44,638 nt of DNA, taken from NCBI RefSeq assembly GCF_900566055.1, contig NZ_UPHQ01000263.1, positions 1 through 44,638 of the forward strand, given 5' to 3'. The notes below the pieces were generated by a model. The model had not been told where the DNA came from, made no database searches, and worked only from the letters and a program-made list of their open reading frames with translations. The stretch is from Mycobacterium innocens. Its GTDB lineage: Bacteria > Actinomycetota > Actinomycetes > Mycobacteriales > Mycobacteriaceae. This document shows, piece after piece, positions 7,593 to 15,974 of this stretch (position 1 is the stretch's first letter; each line of letters opens with the position of its first letter). A program made the translations under genes and the position numbers.

Positions 7593-8450
7593 GTGACCGT
7601 CCCCGACCCGGCCGCCCAGCAGCAAACCTCACCCCGGTCAGCCGACGCGCCGCCCCCACAGGCGCGCACCGCCGCTTTCTTCGACCTGGACAAGACCATC
7701 ATCGCCAAGTCCAGCACACTGGCGTTCAGCAAACCCTTCTTCGCGCAGGGGCTGCTGAACCGCCGTGCCGTGCTCAAGTCCAGCTATGCGCAGTTCATCT
7801 TCCTGCTCTCCGGCGCCGACCACGACCAGATGGACCGGATGCGTATCCACATGACCAACATGTGCACCGGTTGGGACGTGGAGCAGGTGAAGTCGATCGT
7901 CAACGAGACGCTGCACGACATCGTCACTCCCCTGGTCTTCGCCGAAGCCGCCGACCTCATCGCCGCCCACAAGCTGTGCGGCCGTGACGTCGTGGTGGTC
8001 TCCGCCTCGGGCGAGGAGATCGTGGCGCCGATCGCCCGCGCTCTGGGTGCCACTCATGCGATGGCCACCCGGATGGTCGTGGAAGACGGTAAGTACACCG
8101 GTGAGGTCGCGTTCTACTGCTACGGCGAGGGCAAGGTGCAGGCGATCCGCGAGTTGGCCTCCCGCGAGGGCTACCCGCTGGAACACTGCTACGCCTACTC
8201 CGACTCGATCACCGACCTGCCGATGCTCGAGGCCGTGGGCCACCCCTCGGTGGTCAACCCCGATCGCGGCTTACGAAAACTAGCCATCGAACGCGGTTGG
8301 CAGGTGTTGTCCTTCTCCCGGCCGGTGTCCCTGCGCGACCGTATCCCGGCACCGTCGGGGGCAGCGATCGCCACCACTGCCGCGGTGGGAGTCAGTGCGC
8401 TGGCCGCCGGAGCTGTCAGCTACGCGCTGCTGCGCCGCTTCGCTTTTTGA
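7593..8450 (+). CDS. HAD-superfamily SerB-like phosphatase with C-terminal membrane helix (Rv3661 type)
   Basis: 285 codons. HAD motif I is FFDLDKTI (nucleophile and acid/base Asp). Motif II is VVVVSASGEEI, a conserved Lys lies in the middle region, and motif III/IV is YAYSDSITDLPML followed by NPDRGLRKLA. The pattern is that of the HAD subfamily IB / SerB-related phosphatases. The C terminus has one hydrophobic helix (AIATTAAVGVSALAAGAVSYALL), suggesting membrane anchoring with the catalytic domain in the cytosol. Substrate is unknown; phosphoserine or a lipid phosphate are possible. The start follows from the leaderless -10 and agrees with the M. tuberculosis protein. It is flanked on both sides by structured small RNAs. 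Confidence 0.85.
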   Translation: MTVPDPAAQQQTSPRSADAPPPQARTAAFFDLDKTIIAKSSTLAFSKPFFAQGLLNRRAVLKSSYAQFIFLLSGADHDQMDRMRIHMTNMCTGWDVEQVKSIVNETLHDIVTPLVFAEAADLIAAHKLCGRDVVVVSASGEEIVAPIARALGATHAMATRMVVEDGKYTGEVAFYCYGEGKVQAIRELASREGYPLEHCYAYSDSITDLPMLEAVGHPSVVNPDRGLRKLAIERGWQVLSFSRPVSLRDRIPAPSGAAIATTAAVGVSALAAGAVSYALLRRFAF

Positions 8451-8585
8451 CCCCGCGACGATGCGGCACTGGTGTCCCAGTTTCACCAATCGTCTCGGTA
8501 GCAAACACCTTGGGCCACAATCAAAAGTTGTCACAGAATTTTCACGCAATTAGGCCTTGCTGTGGTCAGGGTCTAGTAGTACAAA

Positions 8586-8900
8586 TGGAGTCACGGAAGC
8601 CCGGTGAGGCCAAGGTCGATCCGGAAGAGAAGGTTCGTTCTCCCGACCCGGGCACCCAGCACGGTTCCCGGCACCCACGCGGAGTCATAGCCGCGATAAT
8701 GGCAGAAGTGTTGCGGGCCTGCGTAATTGCGAAGTGCAGACGGTAGCGACGGTCCTTTGGGTGGGGCTGCAGCCGAAAGTGTCGCAAAAGCGCCGAGGCC
8801 AACCCACGCAGCCCCGAAATGCACGCTTGGTAACCGAGAACCGTGTTGGCGGGCGGCGATTCGAATCCTTCGGTCGCCGCCCGCTTCGCATTTCTGCGAA
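8586..8900 (+). ncRNA. Ms1 / MTS2823-type small RNA
   Basis: No coding gene fits 8451-8935. This is the location, strand and approximate size (about 300 nt) of MTS2823 in M. tuberculosis, the homologue of M. smegmatis Ms1, an abundant stationary-phase RNA that binds core RNA polymerase. Strong complementary segments are visible, for example GGGGCTGC (8763-8770) with GCAGCCCC (8808-8815), and the region ends with a stable hairpin at 8849-8884. A TTGCTG -35-like sequence (8557-8562) lies 17 nt from TACAAA (8580-8585), placing the start near 8590. Both ends are estimates. Confidence 0.75.
8849..8884 (+). terminator. Hairpin terminator of the Ms1-type RNA
   Basis: GCGGGCGGCGA and TCGCCGCCCGC pair perfectly (11 bp) around a 14-nt loop, followed by a modestly T-rich tail (TTCGCATTTCT). 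It also lies just beyond the convergent gene ending at 8936 and may stop transcripts from both sides. Confidence 0.7.
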
Positions 8901-8935
8901 CAATTTGCTTTTGTAGTCCCGTGTAGTCCCGCCAG

Positions 8936-9694
8936 CTATCTGCGCGGCAATGCCTCGGCGATCGATAGTGCCTCTTGCGCCCCAGCCGTCAGCGCCCGGC
9001 AACACAGCACGAGCCAGGCCGCCACACCGTCGGGCGTGCCCTCGGCGAATCTGCGCGCGGTGTCACGGTAGCTCGCGGGTTGCCGCATCCAACTCACCTC
9101 CGGCACCCCGAGTCCGTGCGGGTCCAGTCCCGTGGCGATCGTCACCAGCCGTGACACCGCGCGCGCCACCACGCCATCGGCATGGCCAAAGGGCTTGAGC
9201 GTCAACAGTTCTCCATGCGCGACCGAGGCGACCACCGGCGCCGACGCCCGCGTGGGACGAGTCATCACGTCTGCCAGCAACTCCAGCCGAGGCCCGATCG
9301 CGGAGTCGGCCCGTGGACGACCCAACATGTCGTCGTCGACCAGCCCGGCGGCCGCCAAGGTGTGCAGGCGGGCCAGTGCCTGCAGCGGCGCCTTCTGCCA
9401 CACACCGACCAGCTGGCCCCCGCCGCCCTCCAGCGCCTGCGCCACCCGCAGCGCTCCCCCGAAGACGGGATCGCCGACCGCACCGGCCTCGGCCAGGTCG
9501 TCCAGCCGGGCCGGACTCCCGTCCAGCACCGAGGAAGCCCGCGCCGCCCGCAGCGCCGCCTCGGCGGCGGTCACCGGCCACCCCCGCAGGTTGGCCCGGT
9601 GCCGGTGGGCGCGGCCCAGCGCCGCACGGGCGCGGTCGCTGGCGTCGGCGACGCCGGGCAACTCCATCAACGCAACCAGCGGGTCACCCGTCAC
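8936..9694 (-). CDS. Conserved protein with degenerate Fic-like fold (Rv3662c type)
   Basis: 252 codons from GTG 9694, with a TAGGTT -10-like sequence 8 nt upstream. The family is annotated as hypothetical. Two segments resemble Fic/Doc AMP transferases: ARASSVLDGS (residues 52-60) looks like the inhibitory (S/T)xxxE(G/N) helix, and LKPFGHADGVVARA (residues 166-179) looks like the HPFxxGNGR catalytic loop. The catalytic His is Lys and GNGR is lost, so AMP transfer is unlikely if the relation is real. Ala/Leu-rich helices fill the rest. It lies 11 bp downstream of dppD and may be cotranscribed with the peptide importer. Function is unknown; the Fic relation is my inference. Confidence 0.7.
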   Translation of the reverse strand: MTGDPLVALMELPGVADASDRARAALGRAHRHRANLRGWPVTAAEAALRAARASSVLDGSPARLDDLAEAGAVGDPVFGGALRVAQALEGGGGQLVGVWQKAPLQALARLHTLAAAGLVDDDMLGRPRADSAIGPRLELLADVMTRPTRASAPVVASVAHGELLTLKPFGHADGVVARAVSRLVTIATGLDPHGLGVPEVSWMRQPASYRDTARRFAEGTPDGVAAWLVLCCRALTAGAQEALSIAEALPRR

Positions 9695-9705
9695 AGGTTC
9701 CCAAC

Positions 9706-11349
9706 CTAACGGGACGCCGCCCCGGCCCCGGGAATGGCCTCCAGCAACTGACGGGTGTATTCGTGGCGTGGCCGGGCGAAGACCTCTTCGGTGGTGGCGT
9801 GCTCGACCACCCGGCCGGTGCGCATCACCAGCACGTCATCGGAGATCTGCCGGATGACGGCCAGATCGTGGCTGATGAACAGGTAGGTCAAACCCAGGTC
9901 AGCTTGCAGCTGAGCCAGCAGATCCAGGATCTGGGCTTGCACCAGCACGTCCAGCGCCGAGACGGCCTCGTCGCACACCAGCACCTCGGGCCGCAGGGCT
10001 AACGCCCGGGCGATCGCGACCCGTTGGCGCTGACCGCCCGACAGCTCCCGGGGCAGCCGGTCCAGTACCGACGACGGCAGCGCCACCTGGTCGACCAGCT
10101 CGCGCACCGCCTGCCGGCGCCCGCTGCGGTCCCCGAGCCGGTGGATGCGCAACGGTTCCTCGATGCAGCGAAACACCGAATACCGGGGATCCAGGCTGCT
10201 GTAGGGGTTCTGGAACACCGGCTGCACCCGCCGGCGAAATGCGAACGCGCGGGCCCGGTCCAGCCCGTCGATGTCCTCGCCGTCGAAAACCACCGTGCCC
10301 GACGTCGGCTGCAGCAGACCGAGCACCATGCGCGCCAGGGTGGATTTGCCGGATCCGGATTCGCCGACGACTGCCAACGTGCTTCCCCGCCGCAGCCGAA
10401 ACGACACCGAGTCGACGGCACGGAACTCCGCTCGCCGCCAGGGCACGCCCCGCACCTGGGCGTAGGTCTTGGTCAGCTCCGAGACGACGACGATGTCGTC
10501 TTGCCCGGCCGGCTGCGGCCGGAGCTGCGGCTGGAGCCGCGGCCGGTTCGGTGCCGGCCGTCGCGCCGTCAGCGACGGAGCGGCGGCCACCAGCCGCCGG
10601 GTGTACTCGTGCTGCGGGTCACGCAGCAGCTCTTGTGCTGCACCAGATTCCGCCACCACCCCGCGGTTGACGACCACCACGGACTCGGCCCGCTCGGCTG
10701 CCAGGGCCAGATCGTGGGTGATCAGCAGCAACGCGGTGCCCAGTTCGGTGGTGAGTCGCTGTAGATGGTCGAGGACCTGACGCTGCACGGTCACGTCCAG
10801 CGCGGACGTCGGCTCGTCCGCGATCAGCAGCCGCGGCCGCCCGGCCAACCCGATGGCGATCAACGCCCGCTGACACATGCCGCCGGACAACTGGTGCGGA
10901 TAACGCCCGGCCTGCCTGGCCGGATCCGGCATGCCGGCCTCGCCGAGCAGCTCCACCGCCTGCCGCCGTGCATCGCGTCCAGCGATATTGACCCGCAACG
11001 CTTCCCGGATCTGGAAGCCGACCTTCCAGACCGGATTGAGGTTGGTCATCGGGTCTTGGGGGACGTAGCCGATCTCCCGGCCCCGGATGGTCCGCATGAC
11101 CCGCCGGTCGGACGACGTGAGGTCACGCCCGTCGAAAAGGATGCGGCCGGAGGTGATTCGCCCACCGGGCGCCAGCAGTCCCAGGATCGCCGCGGCCAGA
11201 GTGGACTTGCCCGATCCCGATTCGCCTACCACCGCCACGGTTTGACCGCGCAGGACGGTCAAGTCGATGCCGTGCAGCACCGGCTCGTCCGCGCCGAAGC
11301 TGACTTCCAAACCCTCCACCGACAACAACGGCGGTCCGCCGGCGCTCAT
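9706..11349 (-). CDS. dppD: Dipeptide ABC transporter, fused double ATP-binding protein DppD
   Basis: 547 codons with two complete ABC ATPase halves in one chain. Each half has Walker A GESGSGKST. The signatures are LSGGMCQRA and LSGGQRQRV, and the Walker B segments are LLIADEPTSALD and VLVCDEAVSALD. The H-loops are LITHDLALA and FISHDLAVI. Each half also has the C-terminal oligopeptide-binding-protein extension (EYTRRLVAA, EYTRQLLEA). It therefore replaces separate DppD and DppF subunits, as in M. tuberculosis Rv3663c (548 residues). ATG 11349 overlaps the dppC stop (ATGA). It hydrolyses ATP in the cytosol to drive peptide import through DppBC. The second signature motif is followed by Ala rather than Pro (DEAVSAL), a common variant. 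Confidence 0.93.
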   Translation of the reverse strand: MSAGGPPLLSVEGLEVSFGADEPVLHGIDLTVLRGQTVAVVGESGSGKSTLAAAILGLLAPGGRITSGRILFDGRDLTSSDRRVMRTIRGREIGYVPQDPMTNLNPVWKVGFQIREALRVNIAGRDARRQAVELLGEAGMPDPARQAGRYPHQLSGGMCQRALIAIGLAGRPRLLIADEPTSALDVTVQRQVLDHLQRLTTELGTALLLITHDLALAAERAESVVVVNRGVVAESGAAQELLRDPQHEYTRRLVAAAPSLTARRPAPNRPRLQPQLRPQPAGQDDIVVVSELTKTYAQVRGVPWRRAEFRAVDSVSFRLRRGSTLAVVGESGSGKSTLARMVLGLLQPTSGTVVFDGEDIDGLDRARAFAFRRRVQPVFQNPYSSLDPRYSVFRCIEEPLRIHRLGDRSGRRQAVRELVDQVALPSSVLDRLPRELSGGQRQRVAIARALALRPEVLVCDEAVSALDVLVQAQILDLLAQLQADLGLTYLFISHDLAVIRQISDDVLVMRTGRVVEHATTEEVFARPRHEYTRQLLEAIPGAGAASR

Positions 11350-12209
11350 GCCCGCCACGCTCGCGAGGCCGGGTCCAGGGCGTCCCGCAGCGCGTCGCCC
11401 ATCATCATGAAAGCCAGCACCGTAATCCCCAGTGCACCGGCCGGATAGAACAGGATGGGCGAGCCCGCCCGCAGCCGCATCTGCGCGACATTGATATCGC
11501 CGCCCCACGACACCACCGACGTCGGCAGTCCGACCCCAAGGTAGGACAGCGTGGCCTCGGTGACAATGAAGATGCCCAGCGCGACGGTAGCCACCGCGAT
11601 CACCGGGCCGATCGCATTCGGCAGCGCGTGCCGCAACAGGGTCTGAAACCGACTCAGCCCCAATGCCTTAGCGGCGAGTACATAGTCGCTGCCGCGTACC
11701 TCGAGCACCGAAGCTCGGGCCACTCTGGCGATCTGGGGCCAACCGAACAGCGCCAGGATGGCAATCACCGTCCACACCGTGCGGTGATGCATGACCTGCA
11801 TGAGCACGATCGCGGCCAGCAGCAACGGTAATCCGAAGAACACGTCGGTGATCCGCGAGATCACCGCGTCCAGCCAGCCGCCGTAGAAGCCGGCCAGCGC
11901 ACCCAGCGCTGTGCCCACGACGAATACCGCGACGGTGGCGCCCATTCCCACCATCACCGATGCCCGCGCTCCGTAGACGGTGCGCGCGTAGATGTCATGG
12001 CCTTGCAGATCGGTGCCGAACCAGTGCGCCGCCGAGGGCGCAAGCATGCTCTGACTGGGATCGGCGTAGGTCGGGTCGGCCCCGGTGAACAAACCCGGAA
12101 ACGCCGCAACGACGAGAATGAGCAGGATCAGGGCGGCGGCGACGACGAACTTCGGCCGCCGGCGCAACCGGCGCCAGCTGTCGAGCCAAAAACGGCCGGG
12201 CTCAGCCAT
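11346..12209 (-). CDS. dppC: Dipeptide ABC transporter permease DppC
   Basis: 287 codons from ATG 12209, which lies within the end of dppB (8-nt overlap). It has the N-terminal OppC-type extension (WRRLRRRPKFVVAAALILLILVVAAFPGLF, then HWFGTDLQGHDIYARTVYGAR), six membrane helices and the EAA loop (VLAAKALGLSRFQTLLRHALPNAIGP) that docks onto the ATPase. It pairs with DppB to form the membrane channel. In M. tuberculosis this system has been reported to take up heme and peptides. Confidence 0.92.
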   Translation of the reverse strand: MAEPGRFWLDSWRRLRRRPKFVVAAALILLILVVAAFPGLFTGADPTYADPSQSMLAPSAAHWFGTDLQGHDIYARTVYGARASVMVGMGATVAVFVVGTALGALAGFYGGWLDAVISRITDVFFGLPLLLAAIVLMQVMHHRTVWTVIAILALFGWPQIARVARASVLEVRGSDYVLAAKALGLSRFQTLLRHALPNAIGPVIAVATVALGIFIVTEATLSYLGVGLPTSVVSWGGDINVAQMRLRAGSPILFYPAGALGITVLAFMMMGDALRDALDPASRAWRA

Positions 12210-13128
12210 ATCGGATCCGTGGGTCCAGGGCGGCATACAGCAGGTCGACCACCAGATTGGTGATCAGATAGATGACCACCAGCACCGTCACGATCGACAC
12301 CACCGTGGGTGCTTCCTGTCTGGTGACCGCCTGATACAGCACGCCGCCGACGCCGTGGATGTTGAAGATGCCTTCGGTCACAATGGCTCCGCCCATCAGC
12401 GCACCCAAATCCGCGCCGAGGAACGTCACCACCGGGATCAACGAGTTGCGCAAGATGTGCACCGCCACCACCCGTGGCCGCGACAGCCCCTTGGCGGTGG
12501 CGGTGCGAACGTAATCCGCGTCGGCGTTGGCGGCCACCGCCGAACGGGTCAGCCGCACCACATAGGCGAAAGACACCGCACCCAACACGATCCCGGGCAA
12601 CAACAGCCGGCCGAACGTCGCCCGCCCCCCTACCGTCACCGGCACCAGCCCCAGCTTTACGCCGAACAGGAACTGCGCGAGAAAGCCGAGCACGAATATC
12701 GGGACCGCGATGATGACGAGCCCGGTGATCAGCACCGAGGCGTCGAACAGCCCGCCTTGGCGCAGGCCCGCGATCACACCGAAGCCGATACCCAGCACCG
12801 CCTCGACCACCAACGCGATCAACGCCAGTCTGATGGTGACCGGAAAAGCATGCGCCAGAACGGAACTAACCGGCAGACCGGAATAGGCGCGGCCTAAATC
12901 GCCATGCAGCAGACCGCCCAGGTAGCACAGGTACTGCACCAGGAACGGGTCGTCGAGGTGATAGCGGGCGCGCAGCTGCGCGGCCACGGCGGGAGTCAGC
13001 GGCCGGTCACCGGCCATCGCGGCGAGTGGGTCACCCGGCAGCAGGAACACCATGGCGTAGATCAGCAGCGTCGCGCCGAGGAACACCGGCACCATCGCCG
13101 CGATCCGCCGCACCAGGTACCAACCCAT
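12202..13128 (-). CDS. dppB: Dipeptide ABC transporter permease DppB
   Basis: 308 codons from ATG 13128, one base after the dppA stop. The start MGWYLVRRIAAMVPVFLGATLLIYAM and the FLLPGDPLAAMAGDRPLTP segment are typical of OppB/DppB permeases. There are six membrane helices and an EAA-like loop (YVRTATAKGLSRPRVVAVHILRNSLIPV). It forms the heterodimeric pore with DppC. Longer in-frame starts exist but would overlap dppA and lack the family's N terminus. Confidence 0.92.
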   Translation of the reverse strand: MGWYLVRRIAAMVPVFLGATLLIYAMVFLLPGDPLAAMAGDRPLTPAVAAQLRARYHLDDPFLVQYLCYLGGLLHGDLGRAYSGLPVSSVLAHAFPVTIRLALIALVVEAVLGIGFGVIAGLRQGGLFDASVLITGLVIIAVPIFVLGFLAQFLFGVKLGLVPVTVGGRATFGRLLLPGIVLGAVSFAYVVRLTRSAVAANADADYVRTATAKGLSRPRVVAVHILRNSLIPVVTFLGADLGALMGGAIVTEGIFNIHGVGGVLYQAVTRQEAPTVVSIVTVLVVIYLITNLVVDLLYAALDPRIRYG

Positions 13129-13129
13129 G

Positions 13130-14749
13130 TCAGGCCTTGACGATGTTCTCGTAGTCGGGCAGACCGTTCCAGGTGACGCGCACATTGCTGACCTCGGTCG
13201 ACCACCCCACGACGGCGATATTGTCCCACAACGGAACAACGGGCATATCGCGGAACAGGATTCGCTGTGCGTCGTTGACCAGCAGGTCGGCCTCGCGCAG
13301 GGTGGGCGCGGCCTCGGCCCTGGCCAGCGCCGCGTCGAATTCGCCGCTGGAGTAGCCGACGTCATTGGAGCCGGCGCCGGTGGTGTGCAGCGGCGCGAGA
13401 AACTCGATCATCGAGGGATAGTCCCCTTGCCAGCCGGCGCGGAATGCGGAGTTGATGGTGCGGTTGGTGATCTGGCTGCGAAATCCCGCGAACGTTGGCT
13501 GCGGGGCGCCGACGGCGTCGATGCCCAGTACGTTCTTGATGCTGTTGGCCACCGCGTCGACCCACTCCTGGTGGCCGCTGTCGGCATTGTAGGCGATGGC
13601 GTATCGGCCGCTCCACGGCGAAATTGCGTCGGCTTGGGCCCAAAGTTGGCGGGCCCGTCCGGGATTGAAATCCAACACCTCGTTACCCGGGATATTCGGG
13701 TCGAATCCCGGCAGTGAGCGGGCGGTGAAATCGCGGGCCGGGCTGCGGGTTCCATTGAAGATTTGCTGACAGATCTGCGGGCGGTTGATGGCCGCCGACA
13801 ACGCCAGGCGACGCAGCCGGCCCTCCTCGCCGCCGAAGTGCGGCAGCCGTAACGGCGTGTCCAGGGACTGGTTGACCGCAGCCGGCCCGCTGGTGGCATG
13901 GTCACCCAGGTCGCGCCGGTAGATGGTCAGGGCGCTCGACGGAATCGTGTCCAGCACATCGAGATTGCCGGACAGCAGGTCCGAATAGGCGGTGTCGAGG
14001 TTGGCGTAGAACTCGAACCGCAAACCCTTGTTTCGCGGTTGCCGGTTGCCGTGATAGTCGGGGTTGGGCACCAGATCGATCTTGACGTTGTGTTCCCACG
14101 CCGGACCATCGGCAGTGTTGTCCAACTTGTAGGGCCCGTTGCCGATCGGGTTGCGGCCGAACGCCGCCATATCCCGAAACGCTGCGTCGGGCAGCGGATA
14201 GAACGAACTGTGGCCCAGTCGCAACACGAAGTCGACGGTCGGCGCCTTGAGCCGCACGCTGAACTCGAGGTCGTTGACCACCCGCAACCCGGACATGGTG
14301 GTCCGCTTCGCGTCGCCGGCAGCCACCTCGTCGTATCCGTCGATCGGGCTGAAAAACTGCTGCTGCAGTTGGGCATTGGCGGCCAAGGCGCCGTAATTCC
14401 AGGCGTCGACGAACGAGTGGGCCGTAACCGATGAGCCGTCGGTGAACTTCCAGCCGGGTTTGAGAACGATTCGGTAGTTGACGTTGTCGGCGGATTCGAT
14501 GGACTGGGCAACCTCCGGCGACGGCTTGCCGCTGGCGTCGTCGGACATCAGGCCGGCGAACAGCCGATCAAGGATGCGCCCGCCGTTGCTGTCGTTGGTG
14601 CCGGTCGGAATCAGCGGGTTGGGCGGCTCCCCGCCGTTGACCAACACCACCTCGGGGCTCAGCAGGCCGCCGCCGCACGCCGTCACGCAAGCGGCCACCA
14701 GCAGCACAGAGGCTACTGAGGCCAGCCAGGCCAGCGCGGCGCGCAGCAT
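13130..14749 (-). CDS. dppA: Periplasmic peptide-binding lipoprotein DppA
   Basis: 539 codons from ATG 14749. A signal peptide (MLRAALAWLASVASVLLVAACVTACGGG) has two possible lipobox cysteines, AAC and TAC, so the protein should be lipidated and held on the outer face of the cytoplasmic membrane. The mature part is an SBP family 5 protein: VLVNGGEPPNPLIPTGT at the start, KPGWKFTDGSSVTAHSFVDAW, and GRNPIGNGPYKLD. It captures peptides for DppBCD. A TAGGGT -10 is separated by 7 nt from the ATG, which decides the start and implies a leaderless operon mRNA. The size matches Rv3666c (541 residues). Confidence 0.92.
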   Translation of the reverse strand: MLRAALAWLASVASVLLVAACVTACGGGLLSPEVVLVNGGEPPNPLIPTGTNDSNGGRILDRLFAGLMSDDASGKPSPEVAQSIESADNVNYRIVLKPGWKFTDGSSVTAHSFVDAWNYGALAANAQLQQQFFSPIDGYDEVAAGDAKRTTMSGLRVVNDLEFSVRLKAPTVDFVLRLGHSSFYPLPDAAFRDMAAFGRNPIGNGPYKLDNTADGPAWEHNVKIDLVPNPDYHGNRQPRNKGLRFEFYANLDTAYSDLLSGNLDVLDTIPSSALTIYRRDLGDHATSGPAAVNQSLDTPLRLPHFGGEEGRLRRLALSAAINRPQICQQIFNGTRSPARDFTARSLPGFDPNIPGNEVLDFNPGRARQLWAQADAISPWSGRYAIAYNADSGHQEWVDAVANSIKNVLGIDAVGAPQPTFAGFRSQITNRTINSAFRAGWQGDYPSMIEFLAPLHTTGAGSNDVGYSSGEFDAALARAEAAPTLREADLLVNDAQRILFRDMPVVPLWDNIAVVGWSTEVSNVRVTWNGLPDYENIVKA

Positions 14750-14756
14750 GACAGCG

Positions 14757-14762
14757 ACCCTA
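14757..14762 (-). promoter_or_regulatory. -10 hexamer of leaderless dpp operon promoter
   Basis: TAGGGT on the minus strand, with 7 nt to the dppA ATG. No ribosome binding site is seen upstream of the ATG. Confidence 0.5.
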
Positions 14763-14877
14763 AAGCGTGCGGCCCCGCCAATCATGCTGGGCCCGGACGC
14801 CGAGGTTGCGCGCGTCGGAAAGCCGGCAGTGCCCTTCGGGTTCGACGTCCAATGCGCCGGGACGAGCCCCGACATCC

Positions 14878-14883
14878 TAGAAT
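14878..14883 (+). promoter_or_regulatory. -10 hexamer of a leaderless promoter (small membrane protein)
   Basis: TAGAAT, with 7 nt to the ATG at 14891. Divergent from the dppA promoter about 115 bp away. Confidence 0.5.
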
Positions 14884-14890
14884 CCCGCGG

Positions 14891-15304
14891 ATGACCGTCA
14901 CATCTCTCGCCGCGCACGGCGGGGCCTTTCAGGCGGCGTACTTGATGGCGGCACTCGTCGTTCCCACGGTGGGATGGATCTTGCTGATCGTCGGGTTGAA
15001 GCAACGCTCGCGCGGTCGTCCGCAGCCCGGTGTTCGACGGCCGCCCCAACCGTCGTCGCCAAACCGGGGCAGATCGCCGGGTACCACGCTGATCGTCATC
15101 GGCACGGTGTTGCTGACGTTGGGTGTGCTGGCGATCTTCGGACGCCTGGCCAGCGCCGGTCCGAGAACGTCCGACGGGTCCCGCGGCGCGGAATTGGATT
15201 CGGGCACCGGGCTTCTCGCCTCACCGATGACCGATGAGCCAGCCACTGACGGTGATCGGCAAGCGACGTGGCGGGCGGGCCGGCCACCGAATCGTGTGAT
15301 TTGA
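14891..15304 (+). CDS. Small two-helix membrane protein, unknown function
   Basis: 137 codons. Two hydrophobic helices (AAYLMAALVVPTVGWILLIVGL and GTTLIVIGTVLLTLGVLAIFG) are separated by a basic, Pro-rich loop (KQRSRGRPQPGVRRPPQPSS). A hydrophilic Asp/Gly/Thr-rich tail follows. I recognise no domain. The start is set by the leaderless -10 seven nt upstream. It sits between divergent dppA and the secreted DUF4232 protein and probably belongs to the envelope. I do not recall a counterpart between Rv3666c and Rv3667 in M. tuberculosis, so it may be lineage-specific. Confidence 0.65.
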   Translation: MTVTSLAAHGGAFQAAYLMAALVVPTVGWILLIVGLKQRSRGRPQPGVRRPPQPSSPNRGRSPGTTLIVIGTVLLTLGVLAIFGRLASAGPRTSDGSRGAELDSGTGLLASPMTDEPATDGDRQATWRAGRPPNRVI

Positions 15305-15326
15305 GGTAGTCGAGGTACCTTTCCCG

Positions 15327-15332
15327 GATAAT
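15327..15332 (+). promoter_or_regulatory. -10 hexamer of a leaderless promoter (DUF4232 gene)
   Basis: GATAAT, with 7 nt to the GTG at 15340, predicting a leaderless message. Confidence 0.5.
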
Positions 15333-15339
15333 CACCGTC

Positions 15340-15915
15340 GTGCACGCACCTCAGGGGCGCCCGCCGCGGCGATGTGCCCGCCGAGTGATCGCCATCTTCG
15401 CGATGGCCGCAAGTTGGGCCGGGACCAGGCCGGGCCCAGCCGCGTGGGCCGCGCCGGTTGACAGCAACGACGAACCGACGCCGTGCCGGGCGGAGCGCAT
15501 CGCCGTGACCGCCTCGGCGACCCAGGCCGCCGTGGGCCACCGCGCGCTGAACCTGATATTCAGCCTTGCGGGCGGCGCGGTGCCGTGCACGCTCACCGGC
15601 TACCCCGGCGTCGACTCGGGCGCCGGCGGGCCCCTCATTCATGCCCGGCCCACGCTGCGCGGGTACATGGGCGGCTTGCCGGCCAGTGTCACTGTGCCGC
15701 CCGCGGTCACCGTGTCGCTGTCGCAACGGGCGCAGACCATCGTGGAGAGTATCGCCGTCGACGCCGGCGGCAACCACTGCCCCACCTACACCGACCTGCT
15801 CGTCAACCCGCCCGACACCCCAGTGGTGTTCACCGTGCCGGCCACCATCGACGCCTGCCAATTGCAGGTGCACCCCATCACCGAGGCAGCACCGCAACCC
15901 GGTGAGTCGGCTTAG
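15340..15915 (+). CDS. Secreted DUF4232-domain protein
   Basis: 191 codons from GTG 15340. A basic start (RPPRRCARR) and a hydrophobic stretch (VIAIFAMAASWAG) with a likely AxA cleavage near AWAAP form a signal peptide. The mature part has the DUF4232 pattern: an early CRAERIAVTASA, a FSLAGGAVPCTLTGYPGV strand pair, and late cysteines (NHCPTYTDLLV, IDACQLQVHP) that may form disulfides. DUF4232 proteins are exported actinobacterial beta-sandwich proteins of unknown role. No lipobox is obvious, so it is probably soluble or cell-wall associated. The gene ends 59 nt before acs. Confidence 0.72.
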   Translation: MHAPQGRPPRRCARRVIAIFAMAASWAGTRPGPAAWAAPVDSNDEPTPCRAERIAVTASATQAAVGHRALNLIFSLAGGAVPCTLTGYPGVDSGAGGPLIHARPTLRGYMGGLPASVTVPPAVTVSLSQRAQTIVESIAVDAGGNHCPTYTDLLVNPPDTPVVFTVPATIDACQLQVHPITEAAPQPGESA

Positions 15916-15961
15916 CCTTGGCCGGACAGCCTCGGCCGGGCCGGTCACATTCGCGCAGCGC

Positions 15962-15967
15962 TAGGCT
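15962..15967 (+). promoter_or_regulatory. -10 hexamer of leaderless acs promoter
   Basis: TAGGCT, with 7 nt to the acs GTG at 15975. It selects this start over an upstream in-frame one at 15918. Confidence 0.5.
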
Positions 15968-15974
15968 CGGCAGA

